Shown: positions 23,638-34,714 of the stretch, one piece after another
How positions within the stretch are numbered: position 1 is the first letter of the stretch
How the letters are laid out: each line of letters starts with the position of its first letter
Assembly (NCBI RefSeq): GCF_905147365.1
Contig: NC_056409.1
Span: 1,555,001-1,619,000 of the forward strand
Direction: 5' to 3'
Length of the DNA: 64,000 nt
DNA from: Aricia agestis
Lineage: Eukaryota > Arthropoda > Insecta > Lepidoptera > Lycaenidae
The notes under the pieces: model-generated
Database searches by the model: none
What the model was told of the DNA's origin: nothing
Seen by the model: the letters and a program-made list of their open reading frames with translations, nothing else
Made by a program: the position numbers and the translations under genes

Positions 23638-23967
23638 TGTTCACGCACAAGATATATCTGCTATCCTGGTCTAGCTGACGTATAATACCTGTAGCAGCCC
23701 ATTGGTCGTCCATCACGCGACAATTGCAGCGATTGGCCGCCGATGACGTGATACGCGGTCGAAGCTGCCGTGAGAACCCCTCATACGCACCTACATTCGT
23801 TTTTCATTCTCCATCTTGAAATACGCATTGTAACCCCTTAACGTTTTTTTCGCATATTGTAAAGAGTTTAGCTAAATATACGCAAGAAGTCAAACCAGCA
23901 GTTTTTTCTTCACTCCTCAAGTAAAAGGCCAAACCAAAATACGCAAAGCCAGCCAAATACGCATACA
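23638..23967 (+). repeat. BEL 3' LTR
   Basis: Same sequence as 17,568-17,897 with no difference seen. It is preceded by a short purine-rich run (GGGGAGTA) that can serve as the polypurine tract, and followed by the GTATG duplication. Confidence 0.95.
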
Positions 23968-23972
23968 GTATG

Positions 23973-24287
23973 TAATAATCACTTTTCAGTACCTAATAAA
24001 GATAATTCTTGTACAAACAAATTCAAAACCAACCTTATTGCTTTAAAAGTAAGTCGTAAAGTACTTCAATATCTCGTAAAACCGTAAACCGCGTGCTTGC
24101 GCCATGGTAGGTAGAGTACATTGGCATTATAAAGCTATAAACCGAAATATAAAATTAAATAAATAAACCATAAGTTCATTAAAATTAATTGGTAAGGAGA
24201 TCGCGGACCTAGGTTGTTTGGTTGGTGATGAGTGATGACTGGTGTGATACATAGTTTTAATTTTTTTAATCTAATTAAAAAAGTACG
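23973..24287. other. Intergenic; no gene recognised
   Basis: Short AT-rich stretch between the BEL element and the SINE. Nothing identifiable. Confidence 0.4.
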
Positions 24288-24605
24288 TGGGAGAGTCATG
24301 CTTCGGCACAAATGGGCCCGCTCCACCGGAGAAATACCACGTTCTCACAGAAAACCGGCGTGAAACAGCGCTTGCGCTGTGTTTCGCCGAGTGAGTGAGT
24401 TTACCGGAGGCCCAATCCCCTACCCCATTCCCTTCCCTACCCTCCCCTATTCCCTTCCCTACCCTCCCCTACCCTATTCCCTCTTAAAAGACCAGCAACG
24501 CACTTGCAAACCTTCTGATGCTGCGAGAGTCCATGGGCGACGGAAGTTGCTTTCCATCAGGTGACCCGTTTGCTCGTTTGCCCCCTTATTTCATTAAAAA
24601 AAAAA
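24288..24605 (+). mobile_element. SINE (Metulj-like), full length
   Basis: Head GGGAGAGTCATGCTTCGGCA, B-box-like segment GGCCCGCTCCACCGG, the GCGCTTGCGCTGTGTTTCGC hairpin, a long CCCTACCC/CCCTTCCC tract, the shared tail GTCCATGGGCGACGGAAGTT, and a final ATTTCATTAAAAAAAAA. Same orientation as the SINE 270 bp downstream. Confidence 0.75.
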
Positions 24606-24875
24606 TTGAATTAATCGTAACTGTCCTCGAAGGCGCAAATTCTCAAAGATTGCTTTTGAAGTTTCGTGGACCAGAGCTGATGATGATTATAATCCGTGGA
24701 ACAGAATTCGGTGAGCTTTATTAGTGGTAAGTCCACATCGGCACGCTGCGCACGCGCCGACAAATGACTTCACCTCACATGCCTCGGCGGACTTTTATTA
24801 GCATTCAAAACAAATCCAAATATTTATACACTTTTGTTCTCGGTACAATGCACGAGCATCTGAATGTTATGTACA

Positions 24876-25168
24876 TGGGAGAGCCATGCTTCGGCACGAA
24901 TGGGCCGGCTCGACCGGATAAATACCACGTTCTCACAGAAAACCGGCGTGAGTGAGTTTACCGGAGGCCCAATCCCCTAACCCCTACCCTATTCCCTTCC
25001 CTACCCTCAACTATTCCCTTCCCTTCCCTATTACCTTATGCCCTCTTAAAAGGCTGACAACGCACTTGCAGCTCTTCTGATGCTGCGAGTGTCCATGGGC
25101 GACGGAAGTTGCTTTCCATCAGGTGACCCATTTGCTCGTTTGCCCCCTTATTTCATAAAAAAAAAAAA
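24876..25168 (+). mobile_element. SINE (Metulj-like), full length
   Basis: Head TGGGAGAGCCATGCTTCGGC, GGCCGGCTCGACCGG, CCTACCCTATTCCC tract, shared tail and ATTTCATAAAAAAAAAAAA. It lacks the GCGCTTGCGC hairpin block present at 24,288. Confidence 0.75.
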
Positions 25169-25169
25169 T

Positions 25170-25888
25170 GTCGACTTAGCTATATACTAAAGGCCGGCCG
25201 CTGGATAGAGAGAAGTTAAATCGTTAACCTATTTAAAGTAGCTTGTCTCTTTTACACGCTTAATACGAACTTAGTACCTTATTTAAAACATATTTTATGT
25301 TTTATAAAAAGCAGATACTAATATGTATTTCGATTATTTCGACCTTTTATTTCGATTATTCTAATGATATCGACTTAGCTATATTCAGAAGTGCGGTTGC
25401 TGGATAGAGAGATATTCGGTCATTATCCTAGTATAGCTTGTCTCTGTCGCACTCTTCGATATTGCAGTATCTCTATTCTCTCGTTTCCATACATTTACGT
25501 CACGCGAGCTAGACAGTTCTTGTATCATAGTTTTTGTTCTAAAAAACAGATGCCTATCATCAGCTGTAATTGTAATAGAACAAGAACCTCACTCCACAGA
25601 TATTAAAAGCCAGCTTCATGCCGCTTCAAGCTTCATGGAAACAACATGACTTTGTATTTGGTACACATTTTTTCAGAGTTCACTTAACGATTCTTTAAGC
25701 GTCTGAATATCGATTCTGAGTCATGGCCATATTACACTTGATAACATCTAACGCTACTGACACGCGGGGTATACAAACAGGTACTTGTATACTTGTATAG
25801 ATTTTCATAAAACAGTAGCTGATTGAATTGAATTTAAATTTGCTAAACGTTTCATTTCCAAGGCTGAACAATGAACATTTATAACTAA
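25170..25888. other. Intergenic; tandem-like partial duplication
   Basis: TCGACTTAGCTATAT occurs at both 25,170 and 25,371, each followed by a CTGGATAGAGAG...CTTGTCTCT block. A diverged duplication of about 200 bp is visible. No gene. Confidence 0.45.
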
Positions 25889-25892
25889 ACTA

Positions 25893-26074
25893 GCTGTAGC
25901 CCGCGTCTCCGTCCGCGTCCACGTCAACATTTTTTTGTCGTAATTTTTTTTCAATAAAACCTTTATTACTTCTGATACCTCCAAGAGTATGTGTACAAAG
26001 TTTCATAATGATTCGTTAAGTAGTTTTTGCGTGAAAGCGTAACAAACATCCACGCTTTCAGATTTATAATATTA
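25893..26074 (+). repeat. CTAGCTGTAGCCCGCG-type repeat
   Basis: It begins CTAGCTGTAGCCCGCGTCTC and ends CACGCTTTCAGATTTATAAT. It belongs to the same broad group as 46,948. A MITE follows at its end. Confidence 0.55.
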
Positions 26075-26075
26075 A

Positions 26076-26215
26076 GGGCCTGTTTCACTACTTCTTCATA
26101 AGTGACGAAAAGACTATATCTACCAATTAACTTGACAGGTCAAGTATGGAGAATCTGTCAAAAAAGTTGTGAATAGCCTATTTGGCACTTTATCAGAAAG
26201 TGGTGAAACAGGCCC
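26076..26215. mobile_element. GGGCCTGTTTCAC MITE (copy 1)
   Basis: The ends GGGCCTGTTTCACTACTTC and GTGGTGAAACAGGCCC are inverted repeats. The inner block AAGTTGTGAATAGCC recurs in the copy at 51,517-51,640. 140 bp and non-coding. Confidence 0.8.
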
Positions 26216-26279
26216 ATATTATAATATTAGTAAGGATTAAGGATAGAGCTATTTAACCTAGGTTTACCTAATACTACTA

Positions 26280-26478
26280 GACAATGCCTGCAACTCCGTT
26301 GCGCCAAATTTCGTTTGTTGCGCGAGAACCGTACATAATGCATTATTTGGGATGAAAAGCATCCTTTGTCCTTTCCCGGGACGCAAAGTATCATACCAAA
26401 TTTCATCAAAATCGGTCCAGTGGTTTGGGCGGTAAGAGTTAACAGACTGCAGACAGACACACTTTCACATTTTTAGTA
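26280..26478 (-). repeat. Interspersed repeat, family X
   Basis: Inverted copy: GCAACTCCGTTGCGCCAAAT, CCTTTCCCGGGACGCAAAGT, TCATCAAAATCGGTCCAGTG and a CAGACAGACACAC run. Confidence 0.65.
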
Positions 26479-26479
26479 T

Positions 26480-27592
26480 ACGAATTGATTTTAAGGGTTC
26501 TAGAGATAACGTAAAACCTTATTATTGGTTTCATACAGTAAAATAATAAAATAGATATAACGTTGTAAAATACTGCTTCAAAGTGAAAATAAATGATGTA
26601 CCATTAAAGTCTGACACATAATATGAAAGACAAAACACCGTTTCGCCAGAACCATCTCTTTTCAATTAATAATATTTATTGGCGTTCAGTTAATAATCGT
26701 GAAATAACTAAACACTTAAAACCTTAGGGTTGATCGCTTCTAAAACACGACATAAAAATAAATATGATGTTCGAAAATATTTATTTAAGTCTGTTTTACA
26801 ACTCTGACATAGTCAAAACGATCATATTTTGTAATAAAGATAATATAATATTATTATGATTAACGAATATTTAGAAATAATATTTTTCAAATTATTTGAC
26901 AACCCTATCTTTGGTAAATTTCGTTTTATGCCAATATCGCAATAAAGTGAGGTTTGACAGTAAATTAAGGAGACGTTTATGAATCCATAAACAATCTGAG
27001 AAGACTCCGACCGTTCAACTCCGCAGTGTCATACCGTCTTTAAAAAACAATCACAAAAGGATATATTGCAATGTTTTCACGCTAGACGGCAGCACCGGCA
27101 CAGTAAACAAAAAGTTTTATTGGATGTTGGGCAAAGTTTCCACAATATTCTGATATATAACGTGTGCAATATGTCGGATTTAGTTTGGACACAGAATATA
27201 ATATATTAGTTGTACCAATTCGGATTATATTTACTGTATCTACAAGTAGCGCCCTTTGACGTAATATTCCCTATTATCTTAAAAGTTGAACAAACATTTT
27301 TGCTTACTGTCTCCATTCTACAATTATTATTATGCTGTCTATGCTATAAAATCTATTCTTTTAATGTCCTATAAAAACAAGCAACGTGACTAACGTTAAC
27401 CAAGTTTATAAATCTTCACCTAGATTATTCTGTCGCTTGTGGTTTTATTTGACATGTCGTATTTATCAAAACATTACTACTATTCATAAATATTCTTACA
27501 GTTTTTATAACCAAAAGAACTAATAAATACAAGAAGACGTATTTTTTAATTGCTTACAGATATTATACAGATATTATATTATACAAAATATT
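26480..27592. other. Intergenic; no gene recognised
   Basis: AT-rich, with no open frame of note and no repeat that I could match inside the window. Confidence 0.45.
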
Positions 27593-28220
27593 AAGGTGCT
27601 CCCTCATTGCTTGTAATGTAACGTTACAGAGTCGACCATTACATCAGTGAGGGAGGAGAACCGAGCATTACAATGCGCAAGTTGTAATGATACAATGTGT
27701 AATATCTTGATACAACTAGTAATATGAATGCTACGCGACAGTGAAGTCAGTTTGCTATGTAATGCTCAAATAGTCCATTCTATAATGTTACATTAGTGTA
27801 CATGCGAATGCTCGTCATAGTATTATATATCGAGATATTAACACTGATCTCCATTATACAAGTTGGAGGTCAGTGTCTCCTAATCATAAATATTAGTAAA
27901 AATGTGGTTACTGGTTGCGTGTACTCGATACATGTACAATTCTGCAGTGGGATCATAGGCTGGTATAAACAGTCAGTACCTACTCAAGATGCATCTCGGT
28001 CTCAAGACACGGTTCAGGCTCTGTGATTGGTTGGCTGTCAAAATTTGGACCAATCATAAAGCCGAACCGCGTCTTGCGACCGGGTCGCATCTTAAGTACC
28101 TACTGACTATTTATACCAGCCTTAGACTATCAGTCAAGGAGGTAGTATTGTAATGTAATGTTCAAAGTCGAATCTAAAGTGTTACATTACACGTGAATGC
28201 TCGCGGTGAGGGAGCACCTT
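27593..28220. mobile_element. MITE with AAGGTGCTCCCTCA ends, carrying a nested MITE
   Basis: The ends AAGGTGCTCCCTCA and TGAGGGAGCACCTT are inverted. Inside them are GTAATGTAACGTTAC and GTGTTACATTACACG blocks. Subterminal TGTAATG motifs repeat several times. The element is split by a second palindrome at 27,958-28,121. Confidence 0.75.
27958..28121. mobile_element. Nested MITE with GGCTGGTATAAA ends
   Basis: The left end GGCTGGTATAAACAGTCAGT is the near-complement of the right end ACTGACTATTTATACCAGCC. ATA and TTA flank it, close to a TWA duplication. It lies wholly inside the element at 27,593-28,220, so it is the younger insertion. Confidence 0.75.
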
Positions 28221-29231
28221 TGCAGATATAATATACAAATATTCATTACGTTATATTGTAGGAGATATAATACACACATTTTATAATAATTAGTTTAAAA
28301 ACTGCAAAAGTCGACTTAAGTTTTACATAGAAAACAATATTTGCCAAACATCAACAAAGTATCGAAAACCTGTTGTTTTGGACTCGTTTCCATCTGATCT
28401 CAGGTAGAGAATTTTTATTTCGTATTTTATTATACATTTTGACCATCGACCTTATTATAACACCTTGTTATTATAGTAATAAAAATAAATGTTCAGAAAA
28501 TGATACCGGGGGGGAGTAAACAGCAATATTTTTAATATTTGCAAGAGATCGTGGTAGGTTGGCCTGATAGGTTTGTACAAGTAATACGTCAGATTCAATT
28601 CACTTTTAAATTTTTTCTGTGAAACAAAAAAAAATAAGAAACTTTTTTTATTTTTATTAATAGCCCACAAAATTTGTCAACTTTAACTTGTCAACTTGTC
28701 ATTTTCTATACAAAGATATCATGGAGTTGTAGGTATCGTCTAATTAGCATTATTATATCATTTTCTGATATTTAAATTATCATTATAGAGATAAAGATGT
28801 CTTCTTAATCAAAGAGTATTCTAATATTCAGTTGTGCCAAAATTCTCATTGCGTTTTTTAATGCAATTTTTTATATACTAATAAAATCATGATCAGTGGT
28901 CATGATTTCCTATTCTTAAGATAAATGTAGGTATAGCAATGTTTTATATTCTGAATATTTTACAAAACGCGAATGTGAAAATAAACATTATGTAAATTGC
29001 GTCATATTAATCAAGTCGCGATCCAATTTTATTATAAATATAATAAAATACACGAATACACTGACTTTCAATGAATTGTTTAATATTTAATGACTTCATT
29101 TCTTTAATTTTCGGTAGCAATAACCTTGTTTGGACGCTGACTGCAGAGAATAGAAATCATTCAATTATCCTTAATGCTCTCGTTTCTCTTTAATTTCGTG
29201 CTTCTGTATTTATAAAACCATTTGAAGGATG
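28221..29231. other. Intergenic; no gene recognised
   Basis: AT-rich with only short open frames. Nothing identifiable. Confidence 0.45.
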
Positions 29232-29368
29232 TTTTTTTTTTTTCATAAAATTAGGGGGGGCAAAATATGTAACCTGTTACCTGATAGAAAGCAACTACCG
29301 TCGCCCATGGAGTCTCGCAATATCAGAAGAGTTGCAGGTGCGTTGCCTGCATTTTAAGAGGAAATATA
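29232..29368 (-). mobile_element. SINE tail fragment
   Basis: Minus-strand copy of the shared SINE/LINE tail. It shows CCTGATAGAAAGCAACTACC, CGTCGCCCATGGAG and CAGAAGAGTTGCAGGTGCG, with a poly-T start. The head is missing. Confidence 0.65.
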
Positions 29369-29889
29369 GTCATGTAATAATGCTGTAACATATGTAAAAT
29401 TCTTACAATGAATTTTACTAGAATATACACTATTGAATGCCTTATACAGTAAGCGATACGATTTTTCTTAAACGTCATACGATTTGAGGCCTTTATCATT
29501 AATTCAACGTTGCATACATGATTGGTGTCATCGTATGTGAAAACGCTCGGCAAGTGGCAACGATATCGTATCGCACAGTGTGAGAAGCGCTAGCTATTCG
29601 TTGTAGTAGTTAGCGGCCTCGCCAGAACTTTTTAATCATACAGACACTTTGAGCGCGTGAATTATAGATATAATATATCTTTATATAGATATAATTTATA
29701 TTATAGAGGTGTAATGTCAACGACTGTACCTGAGATACTATTAAGGACAGTGTATCAACTTGTGCACTTAACAGTCCCAGGAATAGGATCCATACATCCT
29801 GCGATGACAAAAAGACACCTCTACTACTCTATACCTGTACCAAATTTTAATTTTACTAACATCGATCCAAGGGTTCAAATTAAGCTTAA

Positions 29890-30316
29890 GGGGGCGACTA
29901 ACCCTAAAGTTTCGATTTTATAATTCATTTTTATACTTGAAAATAAGCCCCGAATAGTTTCATTTTCTAAAATTAGATACTACATTTCCGAGAATTCGAT
30001 CTGAGCAAAAACACGATATCTTACCATTTTCTCGATAGAAAAAAATCACAAATATGCACCTTATTTTCACGAATTTTTCATTTATTGCCATAACCGTACA
30101 TTGAACTAAGTTAATATTTTAACACATTGTATAAAATTCTATCATTGAGAGATCGACCTAGCGGATTTTTTAAATATTTTAAAATATTTATCGAGTTATT
30201 GAGAAAAAACTAATTTGGCGATGAATCCGCGTCGTCCTTTTTCACCTGGCATTTGAAAGACGGACGTGAGTGTGAAGAGAGAAGGATGATGTTTGATTTT
30301 TGGGTTAGTCGCCTTC
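29890..30316. mobile_element. piggyBac-like MITE, TTAA ends
   Basis: TTAA flanks both sides (29,886-29,889 and 30,317-30,320). The ends GGGGGCGACTAACCC and GGGTTAGTCGCCTTC are inverted repeats that match at 13 of 15 positions. 427 bp with no transposase. A TTAA duplication is characteristic of piggyBac, so this is inferred to be a non-autonomous relative. Confidence 0.65.
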
Positions 30317-30469
30317 TTAAAGTAGCAATTTTAAGGTATATTTTCTGTCGTTTGTTTTTTCCATTATATTATAAGTCTATGGTTTTTTCCGCCCTTACCT
30401 TTTTTTAGTCAGCCAGTTTTTTAAGTAAAAATAACTCTTATTTAATACTAATATTAATCGTATCACGTA

Positions 30470-31021
30470 TAGAGATGAAAATTCCCCGGAAAGTTTCCAT
30501 TTCTAAGGAATATTTCCTGAAAACATCCTGAAAACTTCCAAATTTGGAAGTTTTGTAAACTATCATTTTTATAAAGACAGTTGCGACGTTTATTTTTAAA
30601 TGCAAATAACGCTAAAATTAGGTACTTTTTATAGTTTTGACTAAATTGAACATACTATAGGTATAAAATATGTGATATGAAAGCAGATTTGTCTACTTTA
30701 TTATTCAGTCACATGATTTAGATCTTTTTTATTATAAATATTTATCTTTAAGGGTCGAATTAACGGCTAAACTTCTTTCTAAAGTCAATCAGCTGATTTG
30801 ATCTTACCCATACTTACTTATATAAAAAAAAATTACGTATTGAATTGAGTACCTCATCTGTTTTCGTCATTTTATAGAAGAAAAACCATTTTTAAAAAAT
30901 TTGCAAATGTTCCTGAAAGTTTCCAAAATTTCGGAAACTTTGGAAGTTTTCACGGAAATTTTCCGGTAAACTTCCTGAAACTTACCAAAGTTTCGGAAAC
31001 TTTCCGAAATTTTCAACACTA
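30470..31021. mobile_element. hAT-like MITE with 8 bp duplication
   Basis: ATCACGTA lies directly on both sides (30,462-30,469 and 31,022-31,029). The ends TAGAGATGAAAATT and AATTTTCAACACTA are inverted repeats. GGAAAGTTTCC and related GGAAACTT / AAGTTTCC motifs cluster near both ends, like transposase-binding subterminal repeats of hAT elements. 552 bp with no transposase frame. Confidence 0.8.
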
Positions 31022-31964
31022 ATCACGTATGGCTCACTGAAATATAAAGGATTTCGATATTCCGCATAAGATAAGGTTAATAGACCGTTCACCCAAAATG
31101 AATCATTCATCAATTCAGGCGGTATTCATTATTTACTTATCTCTTTGTACCCACCTACACTAAACTTTAGTTAACCTCAATTTTCCAATAATTTTAAACA
31201 ATTGATATTATATAGCTGAGACTGTCAGCTAACTGTATAATATTAGATTAGAATATATGTTTATATTTTAAGGCCACCTAAAAATTTGTAGGTATGTTTT
31301 CCTCTGGGAAAATAAGAAACTGATACTACTAAAACCACTTATTATCAGTGTAGTTTACCGACTAAAACTGCTTTACCAAGAAATCTGATGTAGTTCGAGA
31401 ACTTGTTAATAGTTATTACGACTTCAAAACAAATGACAGTGTTTTATTATGTCATTAAAACGCTATAAAACGGCAGTAAATTATGGCAACACCAACAGAA
31501 GCTATTTAGAGCATTATCATAATTAAAACTTCAAGCTGCTACTGGTATTATAGCATAGCACTTTGCTCTGTACAGATTCAAAAACTGATTTAATTGCAAC
31601 AGAATTCCAATAAAAGTAAGAGCGTTTATTATTTTATGTAAAATTATGAGTTGTGCAAAATTCAACTGTCTAATAAATACACTTTACGTAGTAAGCGCTA
31701 ATGACCTCTAGGCTCTATAAGACTGTAATCAAACATAAAACCTTTTTTTAAAGGCGTCGGGTGTAGTACTCTGTACTAATAAAGCCTTTATTTTTGATAA
31801 AGCCTTTAATTTTATAAACGTATTTTATTTTACTTGACCTGTCATTCCAAGTACCAACGCCTCACAGAAACCGCTGCGAAATGTTGCAAACGCCCTTTAT
31901 AATCAATGAATTTAGGATGGTGGTCTAAGGGGGTTTGAGACTAGGAACACACTATTTTCAGGAG
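31022..31964. other. Intergenic; no gene recognised
   Basis: No recognisable gene or repeat apart from the 8 bp duplication at its left edge. Confidence 0.4.
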
Positions 31965-32448
31965 GTTTTAGGGTTCTGTACCCAAAGGGTAAAAACGGGA
32001 TCCTATTACTGAGACTTCGATGTCTGTCCGTCTGTCTCCAGGCTGTAACTCAAGAACCTATAACGGTTTTAGCTAGGTAGCTAGACTTCTGAAATTGTCA
32101 AAGATTGTATATTTTTGTTGCCGATATAACAACAAATACTAAAAAAGCAATAAAATTCATATTTAAACGTAAACGTAAAAAACGTAAAAAAATCACGTTT
32201 GTTGTATGCCCCCCGCATACAACAAACGTGATTTTTTTACGTTTTTTCGCTCGTAATCAATAATGGTAACAGCTAGGTACTTGAAATTTTCACAAAGCCT
32301 TAATTATATTTGTAATTTAATAGTTAATAATAAAATTTTAATTAAGTAAATATTTATGGGGGTAATTAAGTAAGTAAATACTTTCGCTCTATACCGGTAC
32401 GGAACCCTTCGTGCGCAAGTCCGACTTGCACTTGGCCGATTTTTTATG
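31965..32448 (+). mobile_element. GGGTTCTGTACCCAAAGGG-type repeat
   Basis: It opens with TTTTAGGGTTCTGTACCCAA and AGGGTAAAAACGGGATCCTA. It then has a TGTCTGTCCGTCTGTCTCCA run and closes with GGTACGGAACCCTTCGTGCG and CGACTTGCACTTGGCCG. I recall this arrangement as a very common insect repeat. It contains the 33 bp perfect palindrome listed separately. Confidence 0.65.
32177..32247. repeat. Perfect 33 bp inverted repeat
   Basis: Positions 32,177-32,209 and 32,215-32,247 are exact reverse complements around the loop CCCCC. The central block is TCACGTTTGTTGTATGC. It lies inside the repeat at 31,965-32,448, whose usual form carries only one arm. Confidence 0.85.
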
Positions 32449-32928
32449 GCATTCATCATCTGACAGTTTGTCCATCAGTTTCCTGGACTATGTCATAAAA
32501 GTGACCTTCTAAAAAACATATTTACGAAAGATTGGAATGTGCTCTACATATTTAAGCTTAATGTTATAACTTATAACCCACATGTTCACTTATGTAATTT
32601 CATCTATCGAGTAGGCAATAAGCAAATTATTTAGGAATTTGAAGTTTATAGAGGTAAATTACAAACTAAAAACTGGAATGTTTTGAATAAATATTGAAAA
32701 AACCTGACATTTAACGTAAGTTATACTCGGGGAGTCGCTAGTCGTCACGAGTCGTAGGCTGCAATTACAGCCGTTATGGAGAATACTTAATTACCTGCTT
32801 ACACCACAAACCTCTCCATAGCTCCATCGATCTCTAGCGGACCTGTTCGCGGTAATGCTCAAGTGATTTTCGTCTAAAACTACGACCTTGGAAATCCAAG
32901 ATCGGTATCGCCGAAAAACAAACTCACC

Positions 32929-33080
32929 GAAAATAATTCCGAACGCGTCAAATCCAAACACACGTGCACAGAACACCTCTGTTTCACAGCACAGAAATTC
33001 CGAACACAGGTAAATTTTCCGAGTTTTCGTAAAATTTGTGTAGCGAACGCGCACGGCCGACTCTCGCGCAGGCTGTGTGG
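32929..33080 (-). other. Possible first (5' UTR) exon and promoter region
   Basis: On the minus strand a GC- and CpG-rich block (33,040-33,115, with GCGCGCGCAG) leads into a non-repetitive stretch. That stretch ends TATTTTCG followed by the strong donor GTGAGT (32,922-32,928). This is how many insect first exons look. No coding frame with a known domain is present and no partner exon was found. Exon start is a guess. This may equally be a chance GC-rich patch. Confidence 0.25.
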
Positions 33081-33411
33081 GGACTGCGCGCGCGGCGGCC
33101 GACGGACACCTGTCACGGGAAAAAACAATAGAAATTATGAAGTGAGTAGCCAGTGGTTATGGCACTGACAGCTTTTTAAAGTTCAAACAATAATCGTCGA
33201 GCTTAGAGTCACTCCGTACTGTATATATTCCGTTATCAAACAACCATTTTTGTGAGTTACATGAATTATGTGGGAAAATTTGGACGAGCGCGAAACGAAA
33301 CTTAGCTGAGGTTCCGCAGCTTTTTTTAAATATTCCTATGAATTTTAGGATTTTAATTTTTTAATTTTGTAGATTAGTTTTTTTCTTATTTCCTTAAAAG
33401 AACACTTTGCT

Positions 33412-33454
33412 GTAGCAAAACCATGAAATGTAAAAGCTTTCATGGTTTTGCTAC
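33412..33454. repeat. Short hairpin, 16 bp arms
   Basis: GTAGCAAAACCATGAA is followed by its reverse complement TTCATGGTTTTGCTAC after an 11 bp loop (33,428-33,438). Confidence 0.7.
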
Positions 33455-34261
33455 TTAAAACAAAATAAAAAAATGTGTAAAACACAAAGCGGGTATGTAA
33501 TATTTAATTTCTTTTCTGTGAGCTGTGGAAGTGCTGACGATAAACGTTTTATGACAAGTGACTCATCGGCGTAGGGCTACCCCACGTCAATTTTCTTATT
33601 GAGTGTTGAGATCACAATAATTATAGTAGGATTCCTGTGTTATAATAAATACACCCGTGTATCAGAATTTAGAACTATGTTAGTATTACTAACCACATGA
33701 AAGTACATTTTTGTGAATTTTAAATTTTTCAGAAAATCGCAGGCAAACAAAATGATTCTAATTTAACAGTTACTACTATTTACTTCTCATTTTACACTAT
33801 GTAAACTTTGATTGCAGAAAATACTATTCTTTACTTTTGCATAAAATCCAAAAATTTTATAAATATTCTAGTAAAAGTGAAATTAACGTTTAATTCGTAC
33901 CTTCACAAAAACCTGACTCAAAATAATTTTCATGTTTTACTAACTATTTAATCTGGAACAGGCAACCCTAAACTGAACAATACAAACACACACCACGCGC
34001 GTTACACAACGTCCTATAGTTGGGAACTTGCTCATAGTCGCTACTTGCCAGGTTGACTACTACCTAATATTTTTGACGTGCGTAATATATGCCATGAAAA
34101 ATTATTAGACTATTGTGCCACCTAGAGGTCTAGTCAGTCAGTCCGAAAAGTTATTGATATACTTTTAGATATATTTTGTGTTTTTTAAATTCCGCGTTCT
34201 GTGGAGTTTTGATGCCTGTGTCTATATTTTTAGGTATCATGCTTATAGTATAGATTCCCTT
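33455..34261. other. Intergenic; no gene recognised
   Basis: No domain-bearing frame and no repeat matched within the window. Confidence 0.4.
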
Positions 34262-34517
34262 AAACAATTTTTTTATTACCAAGCTACTTTTTCGTGAGTA
34301 GCTTCATTTTGATAAGACGAACAACAATTTCTTCGGCAAAAATTCTCGAAAGTGGGGCTAACAGAGATAGAAAGGATTTAATATATCGATTTGATGGTCC
34401 TAAAATATGGATTGTTATATTTGTAGGATAATGTTGCTCTTAATAAATTAAATAAAGTTATTAACCTATTAATATACAAAAAAATCAATTGGTTAGTATT
34501 CCGTTTTAGGGTTCTGT
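34262..34517. mobile_element. Palindromic MITE family P, left arm only
   Basis: It carries GTGAGTAGCTTCATTTTGAT, the GATAGAAAGGATTT block and TTAGGGTTCTGTA in the same order as 600-841. The right arm is absent. The copy is cut at the hairpin element that follows. Confidence 0.65.
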
Positions 34518-34714
34518 AGCTCTACCATGAGTTTAAAGCTATAGTTTTTATGCCCTCAGATGCCCTGACCCAGACCAGAACTCAACTCGACAACAAAAAC
34601 CCAATCCAATCGGTGTTATCCGACCCGTGCCGAAGGATGCGTGGCTGGGGGAAGTCAGCCGTGAACGGAGGACCCTCGATACCAGGCGACCTCGAGGTGT
34701 AAATAGCCTTACCC

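Larger units (their letters stand above)
17568..23967 (+). mobile_element. Complete BEL/Pao LTR retrotransposon
   Basis: The element is 6,400 bp and starts and ends with 330 bp LTRs (TG...CA). The 5 bp GTATG lies directly outside both LTRs (17,563-17,567 and 23,968-23,972), a target-site duplication of the size usual for BEL/Pao. Read line by line, the two LTRs show no difference. One long gag-pol frame is intact and no env-like frame follows it. The domain order (gag, protease, RT, RNase H, integrase) and the protein motifs are those of BEL/Pao. Identical LTRs and an open frame mean a recent insertion. Confidence 0.95.

Noticed and set aside
22421..23674. Open frames in other phases inside the BEL element
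   Set aside because: They overlap the intact gag-pol frame and show no motifs of their own.
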